Notes: generated by a model from the sequence alone, not told the origin. Positions 48,856 through 57,769 are shown, counted from the first letter of the stretch. The stretch: DNA of 64,000 bases from Clostridioides mangenotii TR (GCF_000498755.1 NZ_AXUS01000014.1:1-64000), one strand, 5' to 3'. Made by a program: numbers and translations.

Positions 48856-49323
48856 ATGAATGAAGACAATTACCCAAGTCCTATTCAATTAGAAAATGCA
48901 ATATACACAATAGGAAATTCTGTGGAATCCGAGGAGATAATTAATAGATATTACCAATGGTTAATTGACAATATTCCAGAGTCTGAACTTACTCCAGGAC
49001 AGAATGATCGAATAAGGAATATCCTTGAAACTATACAACAAGATAAGATTAATCATAATAGAATTTTAAAAAATATATATTATGAACTTACAGGTAATGT
49101 TGTAACTATAGTAGAAAAAGAATTTGCTGAACCTAAAGACTTTAAAATGGAAATTATGTATGAATATATCAGAGCCTTAGAGGGAATCCAGAAATACAGA
49201 CTCGTTATGTTCGGAATGCCTAATCTTAGTTATAGAGACTTAATTTATATCATTATATCTGACGAAATAAGGCATGCAAGTTTATATAATTATATTACAG
49301 CAAGCTTGAATAATTTAGTTTAG
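48856..49323 (+). CDS. ferritin-like diiron-domain protein
   Basis: This is a 155-residue four-helix protein with metal-ligand-like spacing: Glu near 12 and 24, DKINHNRIL near 71-79, an E in YEYIRALE near 109-116, and DEIRHASLYNYI near 141-152. This pattern matches ferritin-like or rubrerythrin-like folds that bind two irons. The class may store iron or detoxify peroxide, or be a spore-associated protein. The start at 48856 is set by AGGAGG 6 bases before; the frame is open to 48808. It lies within the proposed element as possible cargo. Confidence 0.75.
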   Translation: MNEDNYPSPIQLENAIYTIGNSVESEEIINRYYQWLIDNIPESELTPGQNDRIRNILETIQQDKINHNRILKNIYYELTGNVVTIVEKEFAEPKDFKMEIMYEYIRALEGIQKYRLVMFGMPNLSYRDLIYIIISDEIRHASLYNYITASLNNLV

Positions 49324-49340
49324 CTCCATATTCTGTTTCT

Positions 49341-49380
49341 AAAAAGCCAGATGATATTACGTCATTTGGCTTTATTTTTA
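49341..49380 (+). terminator. terminator of ferritin-like gene
   Basis: AAAGCCAGATGA and TCATTTGGCTTT (one wobble) form a 12-bp stem followed by ATTTTTAT. Confidence 0.8.
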
Positions 49381-49740
49381 TCTCTAAACATTGGTTTGAT
49401 TCCTTTTTCATCACTATCACACCTTAGGGATAGCATGGTCAATTATGATTAATTTTAAGCATAAAAAAGAACTAGACTACTTATACACTAACAGCACCAG
49501 AACCAGGTTTACCTTCTAATCCATGTCCACCGTGTATTGCTCTAGTTTGTCAAGCCTCTCTGAACTAGCCCCCCTTTATGTTAAATTCTTTTGGGATCTA
49601 AGCTCTGATAGAGTTTTTAAATCTTTCACTAATATCAACTTCTTTTTGCTTTCATATTGTGAACTTAATTATACTCTACTCGCTTTGTGTTAGCAAGCCA
49701 ATATATTTTTCCACACTTTGAGAGCATATGTATTTTAGCT
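49381..49740. other. decayed region with repeat copy B and gene debris
   Basis: Contains copy B of the imperfect repeat (49387-49459). On the minus strand there are short open bits such as TRAIHGGHGLEGKPGSGAV (ending near 49483) and SERFKNSIRA (near 49620), in different frames, which look like remains of a coding gene I cannot name. The sequence AGTTCAGAGAGGCT near 49552-49567 on the minus strand resembles a PyrR loop with one change. Confidence 0.4.
49387..49459 (-). repeat. imperfect direct repeat, copy B
   Basis: This is the shorter copy of the repeat described at 48701-48777, with the minus-strand reading SDEKGIKPMFRDKNKAK then stop. Confidence 0.4.
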
Positions 49741-49787
49741 CACTAAATGTGATATACTTATTTTAAAAAAAGAAATGGGTGATCAAT

Positions 49788-50162
49788 ATGTTGGGTAAAA
49801 AAATATCTTATCTTAGGAAAAAAAGAAAACTAAGCCAAAGAGAATTAGCTAAGGATTTAAATATCGGGAATAGTACACTTGCAATGTATGAATTAGAAAA
49901 ACGAGAACCAGACTTTGATACATTGCAAAAGATTGCAGATTATTTTGATGTATCTACTGATTATCTTCTAGGAAGAACAGATATAAAAAAATCAGAATTA
50001 GAAAATGAAGATGAAGAAAAAGACATAGAAAAGGCGATAGATGAATTACTGCAACAAGAGGGGCTTATGTTATGCGGTGATGAATTAGATGATGAAGCGT
50101 TATTACTACTAAGAGATTCTATACGAACTACTATTAAACTAATGCGTGCTAATAAAAAGTAA
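49788..50162 (+). CDS. XRE family regulator, phage/element repressor type
   Basis: This 124-residue protein has an N-terminal helix-turn-helix (ISYLRKKRKLSQRELAKDLNIG and STLAMYELEKREPDFDTL, about 5-45) followed by YFDVSTDYLLGRTD, typical of element repressors, and a Glu/Asp-rich C-terminal half for dimerisation. ATG 49788 is preferred to the GTG at 49779 because GGGTGAT lies in front. It sits beside an ImmA-type remnant and an integrase, the usual repressor-antirepressor-integrase neighbourhood of ICE and phage remnants. Confidence 0.87.
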   Translation: MLGKKISYLRKKRKLSQRELAKDLNIGNSTLAMYELEKREPDFDTLQKIADYFDVSTDYLLGRTDIKKSELENEDEEKDIEKAIDELLQQEGLMLCGDELDDEALLLLRDSIRTTIKLMRANKK

Positions 50163-50178
50163 TCCTGGGGGTGGATAT

Positions 50179-50556
50179 GTGAGAGATATTAAAAATCTTG
50201 TTTGAAATTTTATAAATATCTATAAAACAACTAATGTCTATGAATTATGCTCACAATTAAATATCCGAATTTATAAAAGCCATTTAAAAATATAAAAGGA
50301 AGGATATTTTTTAAATATTTCTGAGGGTATCTCTATAGTTATTGATTATGATTTGGATGAGCATGAGGAAAGATGTGTGATAGCTCATGAACTTGGACAT
50401 GTAATGTTACATCGAAGTTCATATATATGTTACTTGAAAAATTACACATATTCAGATACTAATAAATTAGAAAATGAAGCTAATGAGTTTGCATCGGAAT
50501 TACTTATTACAGATGGAGAGATAAAGGAAGCATTAGAAAAACAATTTTCTATGTAG
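50179..50556 (+). pseudogene. immA: ImmA-type (M78) metallopeptidase with two in-frame stops
   Basis: One frame from about 50179 reads VRDIKNLV-stop-NFINIYKTTNVYELCSQLNIRIYKS, a second stop, then KEGYFLNISEGISIVIDYD and the zinc site CVIAHELGHVML (HELGH, near 50380-50415). It ends with ANEFASELLI. The stops (TGA near 50203 and TAA near 50299) are in the same frame as the rest, so these are substitutions and not indels. ImmA cleaves the cognate repressor to release element genes, so the element's switch is likely dead. A shorter protein from 50353 would keep the zinc motif but lacks about half the domain. Confidence 0.78.
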
Positions 50557-50726
50557 CAGATAGCGTGCTACTTCGAAGTTCCTTTGGAGCTTATAGAATA
50601 TAAATTTAATCATAAAATATAAGTGATTATTGAAAATCATTAAATAAAGATTAACAGGAGTAGCAAACACTACTCTTTTATATATAAATTTAAACAAACA
50701 TATATTCTGCAAGGAGGGAAGATTTT

Positions 50727-51884
50727 ATGAATGTAAAATCTTGTTTTATAAGGAAAAGAGGTCAAAGATATTGTGTAGTAGTTGAATACCTAGATAATGA
50801 GACTGGCATATATAAACAGAAAATAGATGAATCTTTTATTTTTAAAAAAGAAGCTGAAAATCATCTAATTGAAGTCAGATATTACATAAATAATAATAAA
50901 TATAAGAAGCAAACAGATATGACATTTGTGGAAAGATGTGTTTTGTATGTAGAAAATGCTAAAAATCGTATAGAACATAGCACTTTAATTAATTACAATT
51001 CCTATATTAAAAACCATGTAAAACCTTATTTTAATGATTTTAAACTAGTTGATATAACTCCAACATATTTACAAACCTTTGTTGACTACATTTATAATAA
51101 ACATACCAAGGGTTGTGCAAGCCAATACGTAACGTTTACAATGGTTGTATTAAAAGAAGCGTTTCGTTTAAATGAAATACCTAATAATGTCTGCGATTAT
51201 GTAAAAAGGCCTGTTATTAACTCGAATGACGATTACAAATTGTCTAAGGGAGAAACTGTTTATCGAAATGACATAAATCCATACATAGAAGAAGAAGCTA
51301 AATTCGTATTAAAAAAAATACACACTAGTGTTGTGGAATTACCAGTGACATTGATATTAATTCTCGGGCTAAGAAAGACAGAAGCAACGGGACTCGCTTG
51401 GGATTGCATAGATTTTGAGAATAATAAAATAGTAATAAAAAGAAGGTTGGTATACGAAAACTATAACGGATTTGTTTTTGGACCTACAAAAAATAAAAAA
51501 AGAAGGGCTTTGAAAGCTCCAAAATATTTAATGGATTTATTAAAAAATGAAAAGATAAGACAGAATAAATTAAAACTAAATGGATTATTAAAAAATGAAT
51601 TAAATCTTGTATGCTTAAACTCTGCATTAAAACCATTCCATCCTTCTAGTGTAAATGACGCATATAAATCATTTTGCAAGAAAAATAATATAAGAGAAAT
51701 AAAAGTTCATGATTTAAGACATACTAATGCAAGTATCTTAGTTGCATCTGGAACAAACTTTAAAACTATTTCTGAAAGATTAGGTCACAGTGATATAAAA
51801 ATAACTCTTAATCGATATTCGCATCTTTTAGATTCAATGGATGAAGAGGCTAATAACAATCTCGAGAATATATTGTTTAAATAA
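50727..51884 (+). CDS. int: tyrosine-type site-specific integrase
   Basis: The 385-residue enzyme catalyses insertion and excision by strand exchange. It has an AP2-like arm-binding N-terminus (about 1-60), a SAM-like core-binding domain (about 65-165) and a catalytic domain with Arg216 (LGLRKTEATGL), His328 and Arg331 (HDLRHTNAS), His354 (LGHSDI) and the nucleophile Tyr364. All key residues are intact. AAGGAGGG precedes the ATG. Four ATGTCAG arm-type repeats start at the base after the stop codon, fitting an attachment site adjoining int. Confidence 0.95.
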   Translation: MNVKSCFIRKRGQRYCVVVEYLDNETGIYKQKIDESFIFKKEAENHLIEVRYYINNNKYKKQTDMTFVERCVLYVENAKNRIEHSTLINYNSYIKNHVKPYFNDFKLVDITPTYLQTFVDYIYNKHTKGCASQYVTFTMVVLKEAFRLNEIPNNVCDYVKRPVINSNDDYKLSKGETVYRNDINPYIEEEAKFVLKKIHTSVVELPVTLILILGLRKTEATGLAWDCIDFENNKIVIKRRLVYENYNGFVFGPTKNKKRRALKAPKYLMDLLKNEKIRQNKLKLNGLLKNELNLVCLNSALKPFHPSSVNDAYKSFCKKNNIREIKVHDLRHTNASILVASGTNFKTISERLGHSDIKITLNRYSHLLDSMDEEANNNLENILFK

Positions 51885-51933
51885 ATGTCAGTTAATATGT
51901 CAGCTAATATGTAAAATGTCAGGCAAATGTCAG
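51885..51933 (+). repeat. right integrase arm-type sites (4 x ATGTCAG)
   Basis: Copies at 51885-51891, 51897-51903, 51916-51922 and 51927-51933, all in the same orientation, immediately after int. Such clustering is far above chance for a 7-mer. Two more copies lie at the left end (45994-46010). Confidence 0.6.
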
Positions 51934-52023
51934 CTATTTCTATAAACCCCTTTATCATATAAAAGAGCATTCTCATATTGGAAACATACGAATACAATTA
52001 TAGATTATTATGTGTAGTTATTA

Positions 52024-52036
52024 TATTCTATAATAA
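52024..52036 (+). repeat. candidate attR core (13-bp direct repeat)
   Basis: TATTCTATAATAA, identical to 45923-45935, about 90 bases past the right arm sites and upstream of the aminopeptidase promoter. Confidence 0.45.
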
Positions 52037-52136
52037 TTAGACATAATTATCACGATAATTTGTATTTTTTAAAGGTTTTTTATAAATAATTATTTATGGG
52101 TATAAAATCATATATTATGTTCCAAAATTTAACTAG

Positions 52137-52145
52137 TGGTATAAT
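52137..52145 (+). promoter_or_regulatory. extended -10 promoter of the M29 aminopeptidase gene
   Basis: TGGTATAAT at 52137-52145, with a weak -35 (TTCCAA near 52120). The ribosome site follows 20 bases later. Confidence 0.5.
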
Positions 52146-52178
52146 ATATATAGATTACTTTTTTGAGGAGGTAAAGAG

Positions 52179-53408
52179 ATGGATTTTGAAAGAAATTTAC
52201 AGAAATACGCAGAACTATCAATAAAAGTTGGAGTTAATATACAACAAGATCAAGACTTACTTATAAGATCACCTATAGAATGTGCAGAATTCGTTAGACT
52301 TGCAGTTAAAGAAGCTTATAAATGCGGGGCTAAAAATGTACACGTTGAGTGGTCAGATGAAGAGACTGCTCTTATCAAGTACTTAAACGCTCCGGAAGAA
52401 GTCTTTAACGAATTTCCTAAGTGGGTAGCAGATCAATATACAGATATAGCAAAACGCGGTGGCGCATTTCTATCAGTATATGCTCAAGACCCAGATTTAC
52501 TTAAAGATGTAGATCCTCAGAGAGTTGCAAATTACCAGAAAGCTTCTGGAGCAGCCTTAAAAGAATGGCGTTCTTACACACTTACAGATAAGTGTAAATG
52601 GAGTATAGTTTCTATACCTACAAAAGCATGGTCAAAGAAAGTTTTTCCTGGAGTATCTGAAAATGAGGCAATAGACAAAATGTGGGATGCTATATTTAAG
52701 TGCACTAGGGTTGATGGTCAAGATCCTATCAAGGCTTGGGAAGAACACAATAAAAATCTTAAAGTCAGAATGGACTTCTTAAACAGTAAGAACTTTAAAA
52801 AATTAGAGTATAAATCACCAAAAACTGAACTTATAATTGAACTTCCAGACAATCATATTTGGCTTAGTGGAGCTTCTAAAGACCCTAATGGCGTGGACTT
52901 CAATCCAAATATTCCTACTGAGGAGATCTTTGGTATGCCTCATAAACACAAAGTAAATGGTACTGTTTACAGCACTAAACCTCTAGTATACGGTGGTAAT
53001 GTAATAGACGACTTTTCAATTACTTTTAAAAACGGTAAAATCATTGATTTTACAGCAGAAAAAGGACTTGAGACCCTTACTAAATTAATCGAGACAGATG
53101 AGGGTTCTCATTATCTAGGAGAGGTCGCTTTAGTTCCATACGATTCACCTATATCTAATAGCAATATAGTATTTTTCAACACTCTTTACGATGAAAATGC
53201 CTCTTGCCATTTAGCAATAGGGTCAGCATACAAAACTTGTATGAAAGGCGGAGATCAAATCAAAGAAGAGGACTCAGACAAATACGGAATCAATGAAAGT
53301 ATAACTCACGTAGACTTTATGGTTGGTTCAGCCGAATTAGATATAGTGGGAACAACTGAAAGCGGAGATCAAATACAAATATTCAAAGACGGAAACTGGG
53401 CTTTCTAA
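52179..53408 (+). CDS. M29 family aminopeptidase
   Basis: These are cytoplasmic metal-dependent aminopeptidases (AmpS/AmpT type). The 409-residue protein has ELSIKVGVNIQQDQDLLI near 12-29, the catalytic-domain block with EEIFGMPHKHKVNGTV near 248-263 (the EIFT-like metal-ligand Glu), LGEVALVPYDSPI near 312-324 and the metal ligand HLAIGSAY near 339-346. GAGGAGG precedes the ATG. It lies just outside the right end of the proposed element and was probably next to the nitroreductase before insertion. Confidence 0.93.
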   Translation: MDFERNLQKYAELSIKVGVNIQQDQDLLIRSPIECAEFVRLAVKEAYKCGAKNVHVEWSDEETALIKYLNAPEEVFNEFPKWVADQYTDIAKRGGAFLSVYAQDPDLLKDVDPQRVANYQKASGAALKEWRSYTLTDKCKWSIVSIPTKAWSKKVFPGVSENEAIDKMWDAIFKCTRVDGQDPIKAWEEHNKNLKVRMDFLNSKNFKKLEYKSPKTELIIELPDNHIWLSGASKDPNGVDFNPNIPTEEIFGMPHKHKVNGTVYSTKPLVYGGNVIDDFSITFKNGKIIDFTAEKGLETLTKLIETDEGSHYLGEVALVPYDSPISNSNIVFFNTLYDENASCHLAIGSAYKTCMKGGDQIKEEDSDKYGINESITHVDFMVGSAELDIVGTTESGDQIQIFKDGNWAF

Positions 53409-53471
53409 ATATACAGATAGTACATTTTATATTTTATAATAGATAAAGTATAAAACATCCTTTATATGAAA

Positions 53472-53503
53472 TACAAAAACGTTCTATTGAACCCGTTTTT
53501 TGT
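53472..53503. terminator. convergent terminator between aminopeptidase and rarD
   Basis: ACAAAAACG and CGTTTTTTGT form the stem, with T-runs on both strands. Confidence 0.6.
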
Positions 53504-53505
53504 AA

Positions 53506-54420
53506 TTAATTTTCAACTAAAGTTTCAACTTCCGATCCTTCTTTTGACACATTCTTAGAGATATTTCCACATATAAATATTGCAATTCCAATCCATATAC
53601 TTATAAATCCAGATAACTGTGCAATTGAGAATATCTCTTTAAACAGAAATACTGCCGAAATGAGCATAAGAGTAGGACTTACATACTGAATAAACCCTAA
53701 AGCTATATAAGAAACCCTTTTAGCTGCTATTGAGAATAATAAAAGCGGTATAACCGTTACAATACCCGTTCCTATAATAGTAAGTATAATTCCCAAATCA
53801 AAACTTATAAATCCAGTTGAAGAATAAAATGCTAAATAGCAAAGTGCAAAAGGAGCGAGAATAAATGTTTCCATAAATAAACTTGTCGATGAAGATATAT
53901 CTACTTTCTTTTTTGTTAAACCGTACAAACTAAAAGTTACAGCAAGCAATATTGCCGTCCAAGGAAATTTTCCTGTACTGATAGATAATATAATGACTCC
54001 TATTACTGCAAATATACATGCTATAATTGCTGGCTTTGTAATCTTTTCATTTAGAATTATTACTGCAATAATTACGTTTACAAGCGGATTCATATAATAT
54101 CCCAAACTAGCATCGATTACATTTCCAGAAGAAACCGAGGTTATAAACAACAGCCAGTTCATAGAAATAAACAATGCCCCTAAAGACATATACATAAGTT
54201 TAGTTTTATTGTGAAGGATATCTTTTATCTCAAAACTAGTCTCTTTTATCTTACCAAGTGCGATGAGCGCTAAAAATATAAATAAACTTGAAAAAAGTAT
54301 TCTATATGCCAATACTTCTTTTGAATCAATATGCTGCAGAATTTTCCAATAAAATGGAAGTATACCCCAAGCTATATATGCTATAAAACCATATAGGTAA
54401 CCTTTGTTATCTTTATTCAT
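53506..54420 (-). CDS. rarD: RarD family EamA transporter
   Basis: This 304-residue membrane protein has ten predicted helices made of two EamA halves. RarD hallmarks are the N-terminal GFIAYIAWGILPFYWKIL near 10-27 and LGYYMNPLVNVIIAV near 103-117, then KRVSYIALGFIQYVSPTLM near 237-255. Members are linked to drug efflux or metabolite export; the substrate is unknown. ATG 54420 with AGAGGT upstream is preferred to an upstream ATG at 54444. Confidence 0.92.
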   Translation of the reverse strand: MNKDNKGYLYGFIAYIAWGILPFYWKILQHIDSKEVLAYRILFSSLFIFLALIALGKIKETSFEIKDILHNKTKLMYMSLGALFISMNWLLFITSVSSGNVIDASLGYYMNPLVNVIIAVIILNEKITKPAIIACIFAVIGVIILSISTGKFPWTAILLAVTFSLYGLTKKKVDISSSTSLFMETFILAPFALCYLAFYSSTGFISFDLGIILTIIGTGIVTVIPLLLFSIAAKRVSYIALGFIQYVSPTLMLISAVFLFKEIFSIAQLSGFISIWIGIAIFICGNISKNVSKEGSEVETLVEN

Positions 54421-54484
54421 GATACTACCTCTTTCTGTATACATTATTTTGATCTTTTACAAATTGTCCTTATCCAATTCTACT

Positions 54485-56877
54485 CTATAAATTCTCCTTT
54501 GCTATCTCAACAGCTGACTTCGCATCTTTAGAATAAAAATCTGCACCGATTTCTTTTGCATAGTTTTCTGTTAAAACAGCTCCTCCAACGAACACTTTTG
54601 TATCGATATTATTTTCCCTTAAATATTTAATCGTATCTTCCATACTTTGAACAGTTGTAGTCATAAGAGCACTTAGACCTACTAATTTTACATTATGCTC
54701 CGATGCTACTCTTACAACTTCCTCAATAGGAACATCTTTTCCTAAATCTATAACCTCATATCCATAGTTTTCAAGCATTATCTTTACGATATTTTTTCCT
54801 ATATCATGTATATCACCTTTAACTGTTGCAACTATTATCTTTCCTTTAGTTACTGTCTCTATATTTTTTTTAAGAGATATAGATTTTATGATGCTCAATG
54901 AATTTTTCACGGCTTCGGCAGATTGTATAAGTTGTGGTAAGAACATTTCCCCCGTATCAAACTTTTTTCCTACTTTATCTAGCGCTGGTATTAGTATATT
55001 ATCTATTATATAATCCCCGTTGTTAGTCTCAAGAAGTCTTAATGTTTCCTTTTCAGCCTCATCTTTTAGACCTCTCTGAACTATTGTATCTAATGAAATC
55101 TCTGCGGAAGTGTTATTTTCTACTTTTGGCATTTCAACATTTACATTGCTGTATTTATCTATGTAGTCTACACTTCCTTTATCTATATTGTACAAAACTC
55201 TAAATGAGTCTATTGCTTCCATCATACTAGTCGCATTAGGATTTATTATAGCTAGGTCTAACCCTGCTCCTAAAGCTAGTGTTAAAAATGCAGTATTTAT
55301 TGCTTTCCTGTTAGGAAGTCCAAATGAAATATTTGATACTCCTAAAATAGTTTTAGCTCCAAGTTTTTTAACTTCTGTAAGAGCCGTCAAAGTCTCAGCA
55401 GCTTCTTCTTGTTGTGCTGATACAGTAAGAGATAGACAGTCTATAAATATATCTTCTCTCTTTATTCCGTATTCCTCTGCTCTTGATATAATCTTCTTAG
55501 CTATTTTCAATCTTCCCTCTGCGCTGCTAGGTATTCCATTTTCATCTAAGCTAGACCAACTACGCCCGCTCCATACTTCTTAACTATAGGTAAGATACTT
55601 TCTAGAGATTCATCTTTTCCGTTTACCGAATTTACTATTGCTCTACCATTATAGTATCTAAGACCCGCTTCTAGTACCTCAGGGTCTGAGGAATCTATAA
55701 GCAACGGTATATCTATTACTGCTTGGATTTCTTTTATAAATTTTATCATTACCCTTTTTTCATCTATACCTGGAAGACCCACATTTATATCTAATATTTG
55801 AGCTCCAGAGCTAGCCTGCTCTAATGCTAGGTTGATTGCGTATTCAGCGCTTTCTTTTTTTATAGACTCTTGAAGTAATTTTTTACCAGTAGGATTTATT
55901 CTTTCTCCAACAACTATCGGAGCACTTATCTCTAAGTTCTGAGAATAAGAACAGACTCTGCTCTTGAATTCATTATCCAATACAACCTTTTTTAATGAAG
56001 GTAAATTGTCAGAAATTTCTTTTATAAATTCTGGATTTGTACCACAACAACCGCCAACTATACTTACACCCATCTCCACAAATTTTTTAACTCCATCAAA
56101 AAATTCTTCAGGTGTAATATCGTATACAGTTGCTCCATCTGCAACTTTTGGAAGTCCTGCATTTGCCTGAACCATAACTGGTATTGATGAGAGTTTTGTA
56201 ATCTTTTCTACGATCGGAACAAGTTGTATAGGACCCAATGAACAGTTGACACCTATTGCATCAACGCCAAGTCCTTCTACTGCAACAACCATACTTTCAG
56301 GAAGACATCCTGTAAAACTTCGTCCACCTTCATCAAATGTCATTGTACAAAATATTGGAAGGCTTGTGTTTTCCTTAACTGCAAGAACAGCAGCCCTCAC
56401 TTCTCCCAAGTCCATCATAGTCTCTATTACAACTAAATCTGCTCCGGCTTTTTCACCCTCGATTGCTTGTCTTTTAAATATCTCATAAGCTCTATCAAAG
56501 CTTAGCGTCCCCATTGGCTCGAGCATCTCACCTATTGGCCCTATATCTAGTGCAATATATCTTGGCTTTGTATTATCCTTGGGAAGTCTATTTATCGCTT
56601 TTTGGGCAACACTTACAGCATTATCTATAATCATTTCTACAGTGTACTCACCCGTCAATTTTAATTCATTACATCCAAAAGTATTAGTCAAAATTACATT
56701 TGATCCCGAATTTAAATAACTAAAATGAATATCTGAAAGTTTTTCTGGATTTTGATATCCAAATATTTCAGGATTTTCCCCCAGTTTTAATCCTTTTTGT
56801 TGAAGCATAGTCCCCATTGCTCCGTCAAACAGTAATATATTATTCTTTATATACTCTAATATTTGCACAGCCCCCAT
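54485..56877 (-). pseudogene. metH: cobalamin-dependent methionine synthase (no activation domain), one-base frameshift
   Basis: MetH methylates homocysteine using methyltetrahydrofolate and B12. Joined across one missing base, the protein of about 797 residues has a homocysteine-binding domain (about 5-300: LFDGAMGTML, GVNCSLGP, GGCCGTNP with zinc cysteines) and a pterin domain (about 315-560: VVGERINPTGKK). A helical cap and a B12-binding domain (GDIHDIGKNIV, the His that ligates cobalt) follow. The activation domain is a separate gene just upstream. The frame breaks after VVGLA: plus-strand AA at 55565-55566 (TT in the gene) needs a third base to continue as LDENGIPSSAEGR. The start is uncertain between ATG 56877 and GTG 56868. 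Confidence 0.9.
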
Positions 56878-57583
56878 CCTCTCTTTTATAGACACAAGTG
56901 TCTCTATTCTGACAATTACTACAAGATTTCTTTACTTCTTTATTATTATATTTTAATTCGCTTACCCCCATAATTGCAACAACTGATTTTCTAGGTATCA
57001 TAATTCCGTTATCATTTATAGTGACCCCAATATTTCTTTGAGCACTCAAAACATCTAAGATACCTTTATTATTTTCTATTCCCAAATCTCCATATCCAGG
57101 ACTGTACCTCATAGTAGTTGTTTTCTGCTCCTTTTTTAATCCATTATTAACAGACTCTTGAACTCTGTTGCAAATTTCCTCAATTGCAGTGGTTGCACAT
57201 GAGTCTATGATGATACTTTTAGTTAGATCAGAATAAGAATATTTTCTTGTGAGTCTCTCTATTTCAACACCTAAAGTAGATGCCATAACAAATACTCTAT
57301 CACAATCTTTTAATAGCTTGTAAATATCTTGGCTACTGTAGATTAAATTTGTGTTTTTTAATTTTATTGTACCTTCTTCGCCGCTATCTAAAATACATGA
57401 AGAGTATATAAACCTTGGATTTATCGTGCTCAATGTTAACTCCACGCATTCATCTATAGTGTTTTTTAAATCATCCTCAATATTTTGGCCTTTATACTGT
57501 AGATATCTTAGTACTTCATTTTTATCAATCTCGATATCTTTAATTACATCGTTATTCGTAAATTCATTAAAAACACTCTCCAT
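56840..57583 (-). CDS. stand-alone methionine synthase activation domain protein
   Basis: The 247-residue protein matches the MetH activation (reactivation) domain that helps re-methylate oxidised cobalamin with SAM. It has an N-terminal helical part, the RVFVMASTLGVEIERL segment near 95-110, and TTTMRYSPGYGDLGIENN near 154-171 (the RYSPGYGD SAM-binding signature). A Cys-rich C-terminus (SCSNCQNRDTCVYKR, about 221-235) is extra. Its 3' end overlaps the metH start, so the two subunits are made together. Splitting the domain from MetH is known in Firmicutes. GGAGG lies before the ATG. Confidence 0.92.
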   Translation of the reverse strand: MESVFNEFTNNDVIKDIEIDKNEVLRYLQYKGQNIEDDLKNTIDECVELTLSTINPRFIYSSCILDSGEEGTIKLKNTNLIYSSQDIYKLLKDCDRVFVMASTLGVEIERLTRKYSYSDLTKSIIIDSCATTAIEEICNRVQESVNNGLKKEQKTTTMRYSPGYGDLGIENNKGILDVLSAQRNIGVTINDNGIMIPRKSVVAIMGVSELKYNNKEVKKSCSNCQNRDTCVYKREDGGCANIRVYKE

Positions 57584-57651
57584 GTAGATCTCCTCCTCCT
57601 GATTTAAAAATCATTTATTATAAGTAAACTATATATATTGTCAAAAAACAA

Positions 57652-57730
57652 TTTATTTCCCAAGAAATACTTAATATATCTTTGTAAATGACAAAGATAT
57701 CTAACTATTAGATATTTCTTGGGAAATAAA
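57652..57730. repeat. 79-bp element: 18-bp perfect arms enclosing two hairpins
   Basis: Arms at 57652-57669 and 57713-57730 are perfectly complementary. Inside lie a 10-bp stem hairpin (57676-57700) and a short one (57701-57711), so the RNA or DNA could fold into a three-way junction. It lies between the HAD gene stop and the metH-activation gene. It may end the HAD transcript (T-run follows on the minus strand), regulate metH, or be a small mobile repeat. Confidence 0.5.
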
Positions 57731-57769
57731 GTAGAAAAAAGTAGTTATGAAACATATATTTTTAAAATA

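Larger units (their letters stand above)
45923..52036. mobile_element. probable decayed integrative element with tyrosine integrase
   Basis: A 13-bp direct repeat TATTCTATAATAA flanks the region (45923-45935 and 52024-52036). Inside each end lie clusters of ATGTCAG: two at 45994-46010 and four at 51885-51933, like integrase arm-binding sites. An intact tyrosine integrase ends right beside the right cluster, and XRE regulators and a broken ImmA gene accompany it. No replication, transfer or capsid genes are seen. Cargo is an AraC regulator, a ferritin-like protein and a membrane-protein/XRE pair. Borders are inferred; there is no tRNA at either end. Confidence 0.6.

Noticed and set aside
51461-51997. 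Minus-strand open frames inside and after the integrase gene
   Set aside because: They are antisense to a clear integrase or cross the arm-site repeats, with no ribosome sites.
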